Position numbers and translations under genes: made by a program. The notes beneath the pieces were generated by a model. That model searched no databases. It worked only from the letters and a program-made list of their open reading frames with translations, and had not been told where the DNA came from. Of a stretch of DNA of 64,000 bases, positions 36,953 through 46,193 are shown in pieces. The stretch lies in the NCBI RefSeq assembly GCF_000177215.2, contig NZ_CM001368.1, positions 806,001 to 870,000 on the forward strand, written 5' to 3'. How positions within the stretch are numbered: position 1 is the stretch's first letter; each line of letters opens with the position of its first letter. The stretch comes from Solidesulfovibrio carbinoliphilus subsp. oakridgensis. Lineage in GTDB: Bacteria > Desulfobacterota > Desulfovibrionia > Desulfovibrionales > Desulfovibrionaceae.

Positions 36953-37705
36953 TCAGGCCCGGACGAAGCCGCCCTGTTCCCAGGCCAGGCCCATGTGGTA
37001 GCGCACGAGCAGGTCCACGGTCCGGGAAAATTCCCGGGCCGCCGCCGGTTCGGGACGGCAGGCCGCCCAGTGGCCCGGATCCTTGGCCACGGCGGCGTCG
37101 AACAGGGCCAGGGCGCCGGACCCCAAGGGCTGGCGCACGCCCCCGTCCAGGCCGTTGCGGCAGTCCGGACAGACGATCCTGCCGGCCTCCACGTGGCATA
37201 CGGCCCCCTCCCCGGCCAGGGGCGCGCCGCAGGCGGCGCATCGCGCGCACCCGGGCAACATGCCGTGCAAAAACGCCATCCTGGCTCGAAAAAGCAGCGG
37301 GAAAAGCGGCGACGGCGTGGCCGGCTCGGTCTCCAGGGCGGCGAGCATGGCCCGAAGTAACGCGTAGGCTTCGGCCGTTCCTTGGGGCCCAAGCGGCACC
37401 GCCTCGAAAAATTTCAAGCAATTGACGGCCATGCCAAGCCGCGCCGGTTCCGTACGCAACACGCGCGGCGCGTCAAGAAGCTTGGCCTCGGTCAGGCAGT
37501 GGTACCCCCGATAGCCTGACCGCCGCACCTTGAACCGGACGTGGTTGAAGGCGTCGAGGCAGCCGAGGAACCGACGGCGGCTTTTCATGCCGCCAAAGGC
37601 AAAGGCCGTGTACAGGCCGCGCACCGGCGAAAAAAGGCGCACCCAGGCGTCTATTTCCCGAAACCGCCCCACCTTGAGCACGAGCGCCTTTTCGGAAAAT
37701 TCCAT
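36953..37705 (-). CDS. recO: DNA repair protein RecO
   Basis: 250 residues. N-terminal OB-fold: EFSEKALVLKVGRFREIDAWVRLFSPVRGLYTAFAFGG; C-terminal helical part with a zinc-type site CARCAACGAPL ... CPDCRNG. It loads RecA through RecF-RecR at gaps. Gene order rodZ-recO-glyQ-glyS has equal direction. ATG at 37705. Confidence 0.93.
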   Translation of the reverse strand: MEFSEKALVLKVGRFREIDAWVRLFSPVRGLYTAFAFGGMKSRRRFLGCLDAFNHVRFKVRRSGYRGYHCLTEAKLLDAPRVLRTEPARLGMAVNCLKFFEAVPLGPQGTAEAYALLRAMLAALETEPATPSPLFPLLFRARMAFLHGMLPGCARCAACGAPLAGEGAVCHVEAGRIVCPDCRNGLDGGVRQPLGSGALALFDAAVAKDPGHWAACRPEPAAAREFSRTVDLLVRYHMGLAWEQGGFVRA

Positions 37706-37816
37706 GCCAGCCTCGAAACGTTCTCAGATGCCGGACCAACGGGAACCCACGCCAACCCTTCGCAAGCCCCGCCGCACGGGCGGCGGCTCCCAGGCGTGCC
37801 GCAGGCTCCGCCGCCG

Positions 37817-39181
37817 CTAGGGGAAGCGGATGGTCTTGACCGCGCCTTTTTCAGTGACCACGGGCGTTTCCTTGCCATCGTAGCGAAAAATCACACTGCT
37901 CGGATTGCCGAGCTTGATCTCGATTTTCTCGGAAAAGGGCACGGTCAGCCGCTGGCCCTTTTTCACGTAGATTTCCTTGGACGGGCCCTTGTCCGGGTTG
38001 ACGATGACCCAGCTGCCGTCCTGGCCGTAGATTTCCACTTCCTTGGCTCCCGCACCCGGGACGGCCTCCCCGCCAAGGGCCGGGGCGGTGGCGGCCGGTG
38101 CGACCGGCGTGGTCGGCACGGCCGGCGCCTGCGAAGGCGCCGGCGCCCCGGGGACGGCCTGAGCCGCTTCGTCGGGAGTCTTTTTGGCCACGAACTTCAG
38201 GGTTTTGACCGAGCCCTTGCCGGCCTGGAACGGATAGAGTTTGTTGTCGAAGCGGATCTCCACCCCCGGGGCATTGCCCAGCCGCACAAGCAGGTAATCG
38301 GCGAAACGGCCGGTGAAGGTGTCGCCTTTTTCCAGCATGGTCTCGTGCATGGTGCCGCCGTCGGCGCCGGCCTGCAGCCAGCACCGGTCGTTGGCCACGA
38401 TGGTGACCGTGTGGGGGCCGTGTTCGCCCACGGTAAAGGCCTTGGCCGAGGGGGCCGGGGCGGCCGGTTCGGGCGCGACGGGAATCGCGGGGGCGGCCGG
38501 GGCGGACGGACCGCTCGTGGCGATGTCCTGGGTGGCCCGGTCTTCGGCGCTCGGCTCGGGCAGGGTCGTGGCCTCGGCCTTGGGCGCGGGCGGCGCCACC
38601 GGCGCAGGCGTTTCCGCCGCCGGGGCGGGCGTCTGGGGCGGGGGTGCCTGTTCGGCAGGCCTTGGCACGACCGGAACCGGACGGGCCGGTTCCGATTCCG
38701 AAGCCAGGGGCGGGGCGGCGGGCTTTGCCGTGGCCTGGGGCGCGGCGCTTTCCGTCTCGTCACCGGACTTGGCCAGGACATGGGCGAAGAGATACCAGCC
38801 CAGGCCGGCCACCGCCAGGAACGCCACAAGACACAGGAGCGCGGGTACCAGGGGTACCTTGGAGGCCGGCTTCACGGCGCAGCCGCAGTCGTCCTCGGGA
38901 ATGTCCTTTATAAGCGACACATTGCCCACGACCGGTTCTTCGGGCTGATAGACCTGGGAGAGCCGCCGGTTGAACTCCTCCTGGTCCACTCCGAGGAGCC
39001 GGGCGTAATTTTTGATAAACCCCTTGGCATAGACCGGGTGGGGCAAAACACTTTGGTTGCCTTCCTCAATGGCCGTGAGGCAACTGCGCGTGATCTTTAT
39101 CTTGTCCGACACATCCTCGATGGTGAGGCCTTGCCGCTCCCGTTCCTCACGCAAAATAGTCCCTAACTCACGCAAATCCAT
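37817..39181 (-). CDS. RodZ-like protein: HTH domain, membrane helix and two C-terminal RodZ/DUF4115-type domains
   Basis: 454 residues. N-terminal HTH_25 domain MDLRELGTILREERERQGLTIEDVSDKIKITRSCLTAIEEG, then VYAKGFIKNYARLLGV; one membrane helix LVPALLCLVAFLAVAGLGWYLF at about residue 112. A long Pro/Ala/Glu-rich linker follows, then two C-terminal domains of similar plan: around WLQAGADGG (residue about 265-330) and SWVIVNPDKGPSKEIYVKKGQRL (about 390-454), the last with LTVPFSEKIEIKLGNPSSVIF. RodZ helps hold MreB at the membrane. Having a second DUF4115-type domain is not the usual E. coli plan. Next to recO. Confidence 0.88.
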   Translation of the reverse strand: MDLRELGTILREERERQGLTIEDVSDKIKITRSCLTAIEEGNQSVLPHPVYAKGFIKNYARLLGVDQEEFNRRLSQVYQPEEPVVGNVSLIKDIPEDDCGCAVKPASKVPLVPALLCLVAFLAVAGLGWYLFAHVLAKSGDETESAAPQATAKPAAPPLASESEPARPVPVVPRPAEQAPPPQTPAPAAETPAPVAPPAPKAEATTLPEPSAEDRATQDIATSGPSAPAAPAIPVAPEPAAPAPSAKAFTVGEHGPHTVTIVANDRCWLQAGADGGTMHETMLEKGDTFTGRFADYLLVRLGNAPGVEIRFDNKLYPFQAGKGSVKTLKFVAKKTPDEAAQAVPGAPAPSQAPAVPTTPVAPAATAPALGGEAVPGAGAKEVEIYGQDGSWVIVNPDKGPSKEIYVKKGQRLTVPFSEKIEIKLGNPSSVIFRYDGKETPVVTEKGAVKTIRFP

Positions 39182-39249
39182 ATCAAAAACTCCTCTGTGA
39201 CCACGACGCCGGGGGCGGGAGGACCCCCACGCGGCGGGCGGACCAAGCC

Positions 39250-40242
39250 CTACAGCTTGATCTCGATAACCGCCTTGGACCGCAGATTATCAATGTATTC
39301 CTGAAAAAGTTTATCGAACTTCTGCTTGTAGAGCATTTCCTGGATCTGGTCCCTGGCGCCCTCGAAGGAGGGACCGCCGGCCGGCGTCGGGGCGGGCGCG
39401 GCAGGAGCCGGGGTGGAGGCCGCCCCGGTGCGCAGGACCAGCAGCACGGCCTTGCCGTCGAGCATCACCGGCGGGCTGACCTGCCCGGCGGGCACGGACT
39501 TCAAGGCGTCGCGAAGCGGCGGAGCCAGATCCTTGGCCTGCACATCGCCGAGGTCGCCGCCCTGGTCCCGGCCGGGACCGATGGAATACTTTTTGGCCGC
39601 ATCGGAAAACTTCAGGGATCCGGAAGTGATCTGGGCGCGGAGGTCGTCGGCCTGCTTTTTGGTGGCCACCATGATGAAGCCGATGGTGCCGGAAACCTTG
39701 GGGCCGAGGATGGACTTGGCCGTGGGCAGCGCGCCCTTGTTCTTCTCGTAATAGTCCCGGATCTCGTCGTCGGTGACCAGGACCTTGCGGTGCACCATGA
39801 AGCCGAGCAGACGTTTTTTCACGCTGTCAAGACGCATGCGCTCGCGGAAGTCCTTGAGCGTCATGCCTTCCTTGTTGAGTTCGGCCACGAACTGCTGCTG
39901 GGTCAGGTTGTTCTTCTTTTTGATCTCATCGATCTGGGAGTCGAGTTCCGTTTCGGAAATCGAGACCTTGAGGCGGGCGGCCTCCTGTTCGATGAGTATG
40001 TCGTTGATCATGCTCTCCAGGACCTGCCGGCGCAACTCGGCGGCCTGCGGGTCGTCGGGCCGCATCGAGACGCCTTGCGTGCGCTGCAGGAGATCGGCCA
40101 GGCGCGCGTTGACGTCGAACATGGTGATGAGTTTGCCGTTGACCACGGCAACCACCTTGTCCACCAGTTGGGTGGCCCAAGCTGTGGTGGTCAGGGCGAC
40201 CAGCAGGACGAGCATGAGACAGATTTTAGGGAGACGGGGCAA
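39250..40242 (-). CDS. surA: SurA-like periplasmic peptidyl-prolyl isomerase/chaperone
   Basis: 330 residues from TTG at 40242, the only start with a good site (ggagg six bases upstream); a signal peptide follows directly (KICLMLVLLVALTTTAWA). The N-domain has VDKVVAVVNGKLITMFDVNARL, and a parvulin region contains KSILGPKVSGTIGFIMVATKKQADDLRAQI, SDAAKKYSIGPGRDQGGDLG. It should help outer-membrane proteins fold. The next gene downstream is rodZ-like; the previous is the SurA/RodZ hybrid lipoprotein. Confidence 0.88.
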   Translation of the reverse strand: MPRLPKICLMLVLLVALTTTAWATQLVDKVVAVVNGKLITMFDVNARLADLLQRTQGVSMRPDDPQAAELRRQVLESMINDILIEQEAARLKVSISETELDSQIDEIKKKNNLTQQQFVAELNKEGMTLKDFRERMRLDSVKKRLLGFMVHRKVLVTDDEIRDYYEKNKGALPTAKSILGPKVSGTIGFIMVATKKQADDLRAQITSGSLKFSDAAKKYSIGPGRDQGGDLGDVQAKDLAPPLRDALKSVPAGQVSPPVMLDGKAVLLVLRTGAASTPAPAAPAPTPAGGPSFEGARDQIQEMLYKQKFDKLFQEYIDNLRSKAVIEIKL

Positions 40243-40425
40243 TGTGATCCTCCGTGAGGGGCTTCCCGGGCATGACAGGACAGGCACGCCACGCCGGCAT
40301 GGATGCCCCGGTGCGATGCGGCCGCTGCGACGTCCTCCTCCCAGGCTGACGCAACCGCGCATCGGGGGCCTATAAACGTTTTTACCAACCCAGGCAATCG
40401 TGGTCCCGGCCACCCGGGCGGACAC

Positions 40426-41988
40426 TCAGGGAAATTCCAGGACCCGGCTCTCTTTTTTCCCCACCACCACTGTGGCTTCCCGGTCGCCGGCACGGTAGGC
40501 CACTTCGCTCGGGCTGCCAAGGCGCACGGTCAGCTTCCGGGAAAAGGCGATCCGGTGCGGCTGGCCCGGCTTGAGGTAGACCCGCTCCTCCTGGCCGCCG
40601 TCCACGGCAAAGCGGATCCAGCTGGCCTTGACGGCGGTGAACTCCACGGCTCCCGCCTCGTCGGAATGCACCGCTTTCGCGTCAAGCGGGAAGGCGGATG
40701 GCGGCGTAAGGGCTTGCTCCGCAGGCGGTGGCGGCGCGGCCGGTTCGTCGTTCCGGCCGGGTTCGGGCGTCGGGGCCGGGTCCTTGTCCGGGGCGGCCTC
40801 GGGCGACGGCTGCGGCGCGGCGAGGGGAGCGGCCGGTTCGGCCGCAGCCGCTGCGTCCCCGGCCGGCGGCGAGGCGGCGGCAAGGTCGGCGGCCGGCCTG
40901 ACACCGGCCCCGGCCTTGTCGGCCAGGACTTTTTCCGCCTGCCCGGCGCTTTCGTCCGGGGCGTGAAGTTCTTCCCGGGCCAGGGCCAGCCCGTTTTGCG
41001 GCCGCGTTTGCGCCACAGTGGCCGCCTCCGGTCTTTCTCCGGCCAGAAGCTGTCTGTTGACCGTGATCCGGGCTCCGGCCAGGGCTTCGGCCAGCCAGGC
41101 GGCAAAAGTCTTTTCCAGTTTCCGGGCGCCCAGCTCGGCCTCGACTCGGGCATAGGCCTTGGCCGGATCGAAGACGGTTGCGGGCTCGCGAGAAAGGACC
41201 ACCAGAAACCACGTCTCCGTGTCCGCTCCCAACAGGCCCGAGGCCTCGCCGGGTTTGAGGCCCTTGACCGCCTGGCGCCAGGGTTCGGCCAGATTTTTTT
41301 CCGGCACCGTGGCCTCGCGCACCGTGATGCCGTCAAGGCTTTCGAGGGAAGCGGACTGTCCGGATTTGCGCCAGGCGGTCAGGGCCGCCTGGACGGCCTC
41401 GGCTTCGCGGCCGCGCACCTCGGCCAGGCGCACCCGGGCCGGCCGGGTGAAGGCATCGATGTGTTCCTTATAATAGGCCGCGGCCTCGGAAACATCCACG
41501 CGTGCGTTTTGCCGCAGGACTTCCCGGGAAAATTTGGCCAGGGCCAGACGGTCGCCGAGGACCTCGCGCCAGCGGCCGAGGTCGATGCGCTCCTCAAGGA
41601 GCATCCGTTCGAAGGCGTCGCCGGAATCGCCGGTGGCATAGTCGGCCCGCACCTGCGCCTCGGCCGCCTCCACTTCGGCCGGCGTGACCGCGAGCCCAAG
41701 CCGGGCCAGCTCCTGGCGTACGAGCCTGGCCACGATCATGTCGGCCAATACGGCCCCGTACTCGGCCCGCAATTGCTCGACCGCGGGATTGCCGGCCTCG
41801 GGCGCGCCGAGGCGGCCAAGGCCGTGGCGCGCCTCCAGATCCGGCAGCCGGATGGGCGCGCCGTTGACCACGGCCACCACCCCGGGCTCCCTGGCCGCAT
41901 CCTGCTTGCAGCCGGCGGCCAGGGCCGCCAAGGCGACGGCCAGGGCAACGGCCGTCAGCCGGCGAAACAGGATGCGGCCGTCGGTCAC
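40426..41988 (-). CDS. lipoprotein with SurA-like N-terminal domain and RodZ/DUF4115-type C-terminal domain
   Basis: 520 residues, GTG start at 41988 overlapping mfd by GTGA. Signal peptide ending in a lipobox, LAALAAGCKQD, so it is a lipoprotein. Next comes PGVVAVVNGAPIRLPDLEARHGLG, the SurA N-domain opening, and a helical region with LADMIVARLVRQELARLGL. A parvulin-like middle with YYKEHIDAFTRPARVRLAEV follows. Pro/Ala/Glu-rich linker. The last 70 residues, SWIRFAVDGGQEERVYLKPGQPH and LTVRLGSPSEVAY, closely repeat the C-terminus of the RodZ-like protein two genes away. This domain union is unusual. Function inferred only: periplasmic folding factor coupled to a cell-shape/wall module. Confidence 0.85.
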   Translation of the reverse strand: MTDGRILFRRLTAVALAVALAALAAGCKQDAAREPGVVAVVNGAPIRLPDLEARHGLGRLGAPEAGNPAVEQLRAEYGAVLADMIVARLVRQELARLGLAVTPAEVEAAEAQVRADYATGDSGDAFERMLLEERIDLGRWREVLGDRLALAKFSREVLRQNARVDVSEAAAYYKEHIDAFTRPARVRLAEVRGREAEAVQAALTAWRKSGQSASLESLDGITVREATVPEKNLAEPWRQAVKGLKPGEASGLLGADTETWFLVVLSREPATVFDPAKAYARVEAELGARKLEKTFAAWLAEALAGARITVNRQLLAGERPEAATVAQTRPQNGLALAREELHAPDESAGQAEKVLADKAGAGVRPAADLAAASPPAGDAAAAAEPAAPLAAPQPSPEAAPDKDPAPTPEPGRNDEPAAPPPPAEQALTPPSAFPLDAKAVHSDEAGAVEFTAVKASWIRFAVDGGQEERVYLKPGQPHRIAFSRKLTVRLGSPSEVAYRAGDREATVVVGKKESRVLEFP

Positions 41989-44900
41989 GACGCCCCCCCC
42001 TCTTCGCCGAGGGCGGCCAGTTCCCTGGCCCAGGCGGCCACGGCCTCTGGCAGGGGCAGGGTCTGGTCAAGGGGCAAGGCGAGGCGGCCCGGCGGCAGGA
42101 GCTTGACGCCCTGGCCCCGGCTGCCGGCAAAGGCCACCACTCGGTCCAAGGAAACGGCCGCGCCTTCGGCCTCGAAGGACACTACGAGCCGGGATGGCGC
42201 GATCTCGGCCTTCTGGGCCCCCAGGCGCGAGAGCACCTGCTTCAAGGCCAAAACGGCCCGGAAATTGTCCACTTCCGGCGGCTGGGGACCGAACCGGTCA
42301 CGGATTTCGGCCATGAGTTCGGCCAGCCGCTCTTCGGTCCGGGCCGTGGACAGGGCCTTGTAGAGCCGCAGCCGATCGGAAGCCTCGGGCACGTAGCGTT
42401 CCGGGATGCGGGCCGGAATGCCAAGCGTCAGCTCCGGCTCGGTCCGCTCCTTGACCGGTTCGCCCTTGAGCCGCCCCACTTCCTCGGCCAGCATCTCCAG
42501 GAACATGTCGAGGCCGATGCGGGCGATATGCCCGGACTGGGCCTCGCCGAGGATGTTGCCGGCCCCGCGCAGGCGCAGGTCCTCCATGGCCACCTGGAAC
42601 CCGGCCCCGAGGTAGTCCATGTCGAGGATGACGCGCAGGCGCTTTCGGGCCAGTTCCGGCACCTTCTCGATGCTCGGCACCACGAAATAGGCGTAGGCCT
42701 GCCGGGGCGAGCGCCCGACCCGGCCGCGCAGCTGGTAGAGCTGCCCCAGGCCGAACATGTGGGCGTTGTCCACCACAAGCGTGTTGGCCCGGGGGAAGTC
42801 CAGGCCGGACTCGATGATCGAGGTGCAGACCAGAATGTCGGTCTCGCCGTGCCAGAAGCCGTGCATGGCCTCCTCGAGCGCCGTCTCGGACATCTGGCCG
42901 TGGGCCATGGCCACCTTGGCCTCCGGGGCGAGCGTCTTGACGAAGGCGGCCACATCCTCCAGGCCCTGGACCCGGTTGTGGACCCAGAAGACCTGGCCCT
43001 GGCGTTCGAGCTCCCGGCGCAGCACTTCCTTTAAAAAGGCCTCGTCGCGTTCGACGAGGGCGGTTTCCACGGTTTTTCTCTCGGCCGGCGGGGTCTCAAT
43101 AACCGAAAGGCCCCGCACGCCGGAAAGGGACAGTTGCAGGGTGCGCGGGATGGGCGTGGCGGTCAGGGTCAGGGCATCGATGTTCTTTTTGAAGGCCTTG
43201 AGGCGTTCCTTGTGCTTGACCCCGAACCGCTGCTCCTCATCCAGAATGAGAAGCCCGATGTTGGGAATGGTCACGTCGGCGGAGAGGATGCGGTGGGTGC
43301 CGATCAGGATGTCCACCTCGCCGCGGGCGACCGACTCCAGCACCACCTTGCGGCGCTTGGGCGACACGAAGCGCGAGAGCATCTCCACCCGGACCGGGAA
43401 ACCCTCCAGGCGGGCCGCGAAATTTTGGTAGTGCTGCTCGGCCAGGACCGTGGTCGGACAGAGCATGGCCACCTGCTTGCCGTCGAGCACGGCCCGGAAG
43501 GCGGCCCTCAGGGCCACCTCGGTCTTGCCGAAGCCGACGTCGCCGCAGACGAGCCGGTCCATGGGCTCGGGCCGCTCCATGTCGGCCAGCACCTCGGCGA
43601 TGGCCTTTTCCTGGTCCGGGGTCTCCTCGAAGCCGAAGGTGGCCTCGAATTCGAGGTAGAGCTCGTTGGTCGGACCGTAGGCATAGCCCTTGGCCACCTG
43701 TCGGTAGGCGTACATCTCGACCAGGTCGGCGGCGATGCGTTCGATGGCCTTCTTGGCCCGTTCGCGCACGGACTTCCACCGGGCCCCGCCCAGGCGGTCA
43801 AGCGGGGGCGAGATGCCTTCGGGACCCTTGTAGCGCTGCATGAGCCCCAGCCGGTCGGCCGGAAGATAGAGCTTGTCGTCGTCGGCGAAGACCAGGAGCA
43901 GGTAATCGCCGCCGGTGGCGTCCACGGTCATGCGAGTAAGCCCCTCGAAGGTGGCCACGCCGTAGTCGCGGTGGACGATCAGATCGCCGGGACGGATGTC
44001 GTCAAAGGAGGTCAGGCCCTTGAAATCCTTGTCCCTCCGCCCTTCCCCGCCCGCGCCCGAAGCCTCGGGGTGGAGAATGTCCTCGGGCAGGATCCGGGTG
44101 TCGCGCCAGGCAAGCTCCATGCCGTGGCGAAGGCCCGAGAGCAGGGCGTAGAGGCCGGGTTCGCCCGGGCTGTAGCCGGTGCGAAAGGCCAGTCCCTCGG
44201 GCTCGATCATCTGGAGGAACTTCTTGCGGGACCGTTCGCCGTGAAAGGACAGGATGGTCTGGCCGTGGCCGTTCCATTCCTTGAGGGCCGCGGTCAGGGT
44301 GGTCCAGGGCCGCTTGTCCGAGCCGGGTTTCCAGAAAAGATCCCCGAACCGCTCCAGGGTCTTTTCCGACAGGTCCGGACCGTGGCGTCCCCGGCCCATG
44401 ACCAGGTCTTCGAAAAGGATGCGCCGGCCGGCTACCAGGGCCTTTCGAGCCATGTTCTCGGGCCAGAGAATCCGGGAGGTCGGCCAGGGGTGGCCCCGCT
44501 CCTTGGTCTCGGCCTCGAAAAACCGCCGCCAGGCGTGCTCCACCTCTTCCAGGCGCTCCTTGACCTTGGTCGCGTCGCACACGATCCAGGCGGCGTCCTC
44601 GGGGAACCAGGCCGACAGTTCCACCGGCCGTTCGTAGAAGAGTCCGGGCCAGATGCCGCCGTCGGCGGCTGCGACCGCCGCCTCCAGGTGGCTTTTGGCC
44701 GCGCGGTGCAGTTCGCCCGTGCCGGCGATGGTCTCCCACAGGGAAGCGGCCTCTTCCTTGAAGGTCTCGGACAGGACGGCCGGCGCGGCTGGCACGAAGA
44801 CGGCTTCCGAAAGCTCGGCCAGGGACCGCTGGGACCCGGCGTCGAACCGGCGGATCGCTTCCACGGTGTCGCCGAAAAATTCCAGGCGCAGGGGATTTTC

Positions 44901-45437
44901 ATAGCCCGGGGGGAAGATGTCCAGAATGTCGCCGCGAAGGGAGAATTCGCCCGGGTTCGTGACCATGGGCGTGCGCTTGTAGCCCCACAAGACGGCCTGC
45001 TCGGCAATGAGGTCCCGGGGCAGCTCCTCGCCCACGGCCACGGTCAGGATATTGCCTTCGAGGGCCCGGGGCGGCGGCCACTTGGGCAGGAGGTTGTCGG
45101 CCGTGAAAAGAAGGATGCGCGGTCCGCTGCCCATGGCGGCGTAGGCCAGAAAGGCCATGCGTCTGGCCCAGAACGCGCCGCTTGGCCGGCCCGGGGCGTA
45201 GGACGGCAGGGCCATGTAGGGCGCGGCCCACAGCGACCCGGGCGAGGCCGGGGCCACGAGGTCAAGGAGCGAGGCGATTTTGGCCAGTTCGGTATGGCCC
45301 GGGGTCACCACCACGGCGGACTGGCCACGGCCGAGCGCCTCGGCGGCCAAAAACGCCAAGGTGGCTGGTCCGCTTTTGTAGACCGAGGCGGAATCCGGGC
45401 TGGCCAGGAGATCGGAAAGGGAGGGAGTGCGGGACAA
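41985..45437 (-). CDS. mfd: transcription-repair coupling factor
   Basis: 1150 residues. TTG at 45437 with aagagg upstream; the open frame goes further with no match. UvrB-like N-part; RNA polymerase-interaction GDLIVHRDYGVATFEGLTRM (about 490); helicase motifs GDVGFGKTEVALRAAF, DEEQRFGVKHKERLK, TATPIPRTLQLSLSG, VDNAHMFGLGQLYQLRGRVGRS. It frees stalled RNA polymerase and brings in UvrA. Ends with GTGA overlap into the hybrid lipoprotein gene. Confidence 0.97.
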   Translation of the reverse strand: MSRTPSLSDLLASPDSASVYKSGPATLAFLAAEALGRGQSAVVVTPGHTELAKIASLLDLVAPASPGSLWAAPYMALPSYAPGRPSGAFWARRMAFLAYAAMGSGPRILLFTADNLLPKWPPPRALEGNILTVAVGEELPRDLIAEQAVLWGYKRTPMVTNPGEFSLRGDILDIFPPGYENPLRLEFFGDTVEAIRRFDAGSQRSLAELSEAVFVPAAPAVLSETFKEEAASLWETIAGTGELHRAAKSHLEAAVAAADGGIWPGLFYERPVELSAWFPEDAAWIVCDATKVKERLEEVEHAWRRFFEAETKERGHPWPTSRILWPENMARKALVAGRRILFEDLVMGRGRHGPDLSEKTLERFGDLFWKPGSDKRPWTTLTAALKEWNGHGQTILSFHGERSRKKFLQMIEPEGLAFRTGYSPGEPGLYALLSGLRHGMELAWRDTRILPEDILHPEASGAGGEGRRDKDFKGLTSFDDIRPGDLIVHRDYGVATFEGLTRMTVDATGGDYLLLVFADDDKLYLPADRLGLMQRYKGPEGISPPLDRLGGARWKSVRERAKKAIERIAADLVEMYAYRQVAKGYAYGPTNELYLEFEATFGFEETPDQEKAIAEVLADMERPEPMDRLVCGDVGFGKTEVALRAAFRAVLDGKQVAMLCPTTVLAEQHYQNFAARLEGFPVRVEMLSRFVSPKRRKVVLESVARGEVDILIGTHRILSADVTIPNIGLLILDEEQRFGVKHKERLKAFKKNIDALTLTATPIPRTLQLSLSGVRGLSVIETPPAERKTVETALVERDEAFLKEVLRRELERQGQVFWVHNRVQGLEDVAAFVKTLAPEAKVAMAHGQMSETALEEAMHGFWHGETDILVCTSIIESGLDFPRANTLVVDNAHMFGLGQLYQLRGRVGRSPRQAYAYFVVPSIEKVPELARKRLRVILDMDYLGAGFQVAMEDLRLRGAGNILGEAQSGHIARIGLDMFLEMLAEEVGRLKGEPVKERTEPELTLGIPARIPERYVPEASDRLRLYKALSTARTEERLAELMAEIRDRFGPQPPEVDNFRAVLALKQVLSRLGAQKAEIAPSRLVVSFEAEGAAVSLDRVVAFAGSRGQGVKLLPPGRLALPLDQTLPLPEAVAAWARELAALGEEGGAS

Positions 45438-45450
45438 GGCATGCCTCTTG

Positions 45451-45494
45451 AAAAAAAACACGGGATGGCCGCCGCCACGGGTGTGGCGGCGGCC
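45451..45494 (-). terminator. hairpin terminator between cheW and mfd
   Basis: Arms ggccgccgccac (45467-45478) and gtggcggcggcc (45483-45494), 12 bp perfect, loop gggt. On the minus strand an eight-T run (plus 45451-45458) follows after eight bases. It lies about 100 bases after the cheW stop and just ahead of mfd's ribosome-binding site. Confidence 0.65.
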
Positions 45495-45596
45495 GGGAAT
45501 GCGAAAGAGCAAAACGGACGGGCCGAAACGACGGCCACGGCACTCTTCGTGCGCGCAAACCGTCGGCCGCCCGCAAAAAACGTCTCGCGAAAAAGC

Positions 45597-46076
45597 CTAG
45601 AAAGAAGTGCCGAGCATGTCGCGTTCTTCGCCGGACAAAAGCTTGTTGAGGTCAAGGAGGATCAGCAGCCGGTCCTCGAGCTTGCCCACACCGCTTATGT
45701 ACTCCGATTCCAGCCCCGACACGACCGGTGGTGGCGGTTCCACCGTGCTGGCGGGTATGCGCAGCACCTCGGAGACGGAATCGACCACAAAGCCGACGAT
45801 CATATTGTTGATTTCAATGACGATAATCCGGGTATGCTTGTCGTGGTCCCGGGTGGACAGCCCGAACCGGCGACGCAGGTCGATGATGGGTATGACCTTG
45901 CCCCGCAGGTTGATCACGCCTTCGACAAATTCCGGGGCGCGCGGGACCTTGGTGATATCCATCATGCGGATGATCTCCTGCACGCTCAGGATATCGACAC
46001 CGAACTCTTCCTCGCCAATGCTGAACGTGACGAGTTGGAGCAGTTCGGCGTCCTGTTTTTTGAGGGTCTCCTCCAT
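45597..46076 (-). CDS. cheW: chemotaxis coupling protein CheW
   Basis: 159 residues. SH3-like CheW: LLQLVTFSIGEEEFGVDILSVQEIIRMMDITKVPRAPEFVEGVINLRGKVIPIIDLRRRFGL, then RIIVIEINNMIVGFVVDSVSEVLRI and a C-terminal RLLILLDLNKLLSGEE. It links CheA to chemoreceptors. No other che gene is in the window, so it may be an extra copy. ATG at 46076 follows ggag. Confidence 0.95.
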   Translation of the reverse strand: MEETLKKQDAELLQLVTFSIGEEEFGVDILSVQEIIRMMDITKVPRAPEFVEGVINLRGKVIPIIDLRRRFGLSTRDHDKHTRIIVIEINNMIVGFVVDSVSEVLRIPASTVEPPPPVVSGLESEYISGVGKLEDRLLILLDLNKLLSGEERDMLGTSF

Positions 46077-46193
46077 GCGGCAAGCTCCCGTTTTGATGTG
46101 ACCGCGAAATCCGCGGCGATACGTCCCGCTTTTCGACTATCTAGCCGAATTTCCCCGGGTTCGGCAAGGGCGCCGCTCCGGAAAGGCCGAAAA

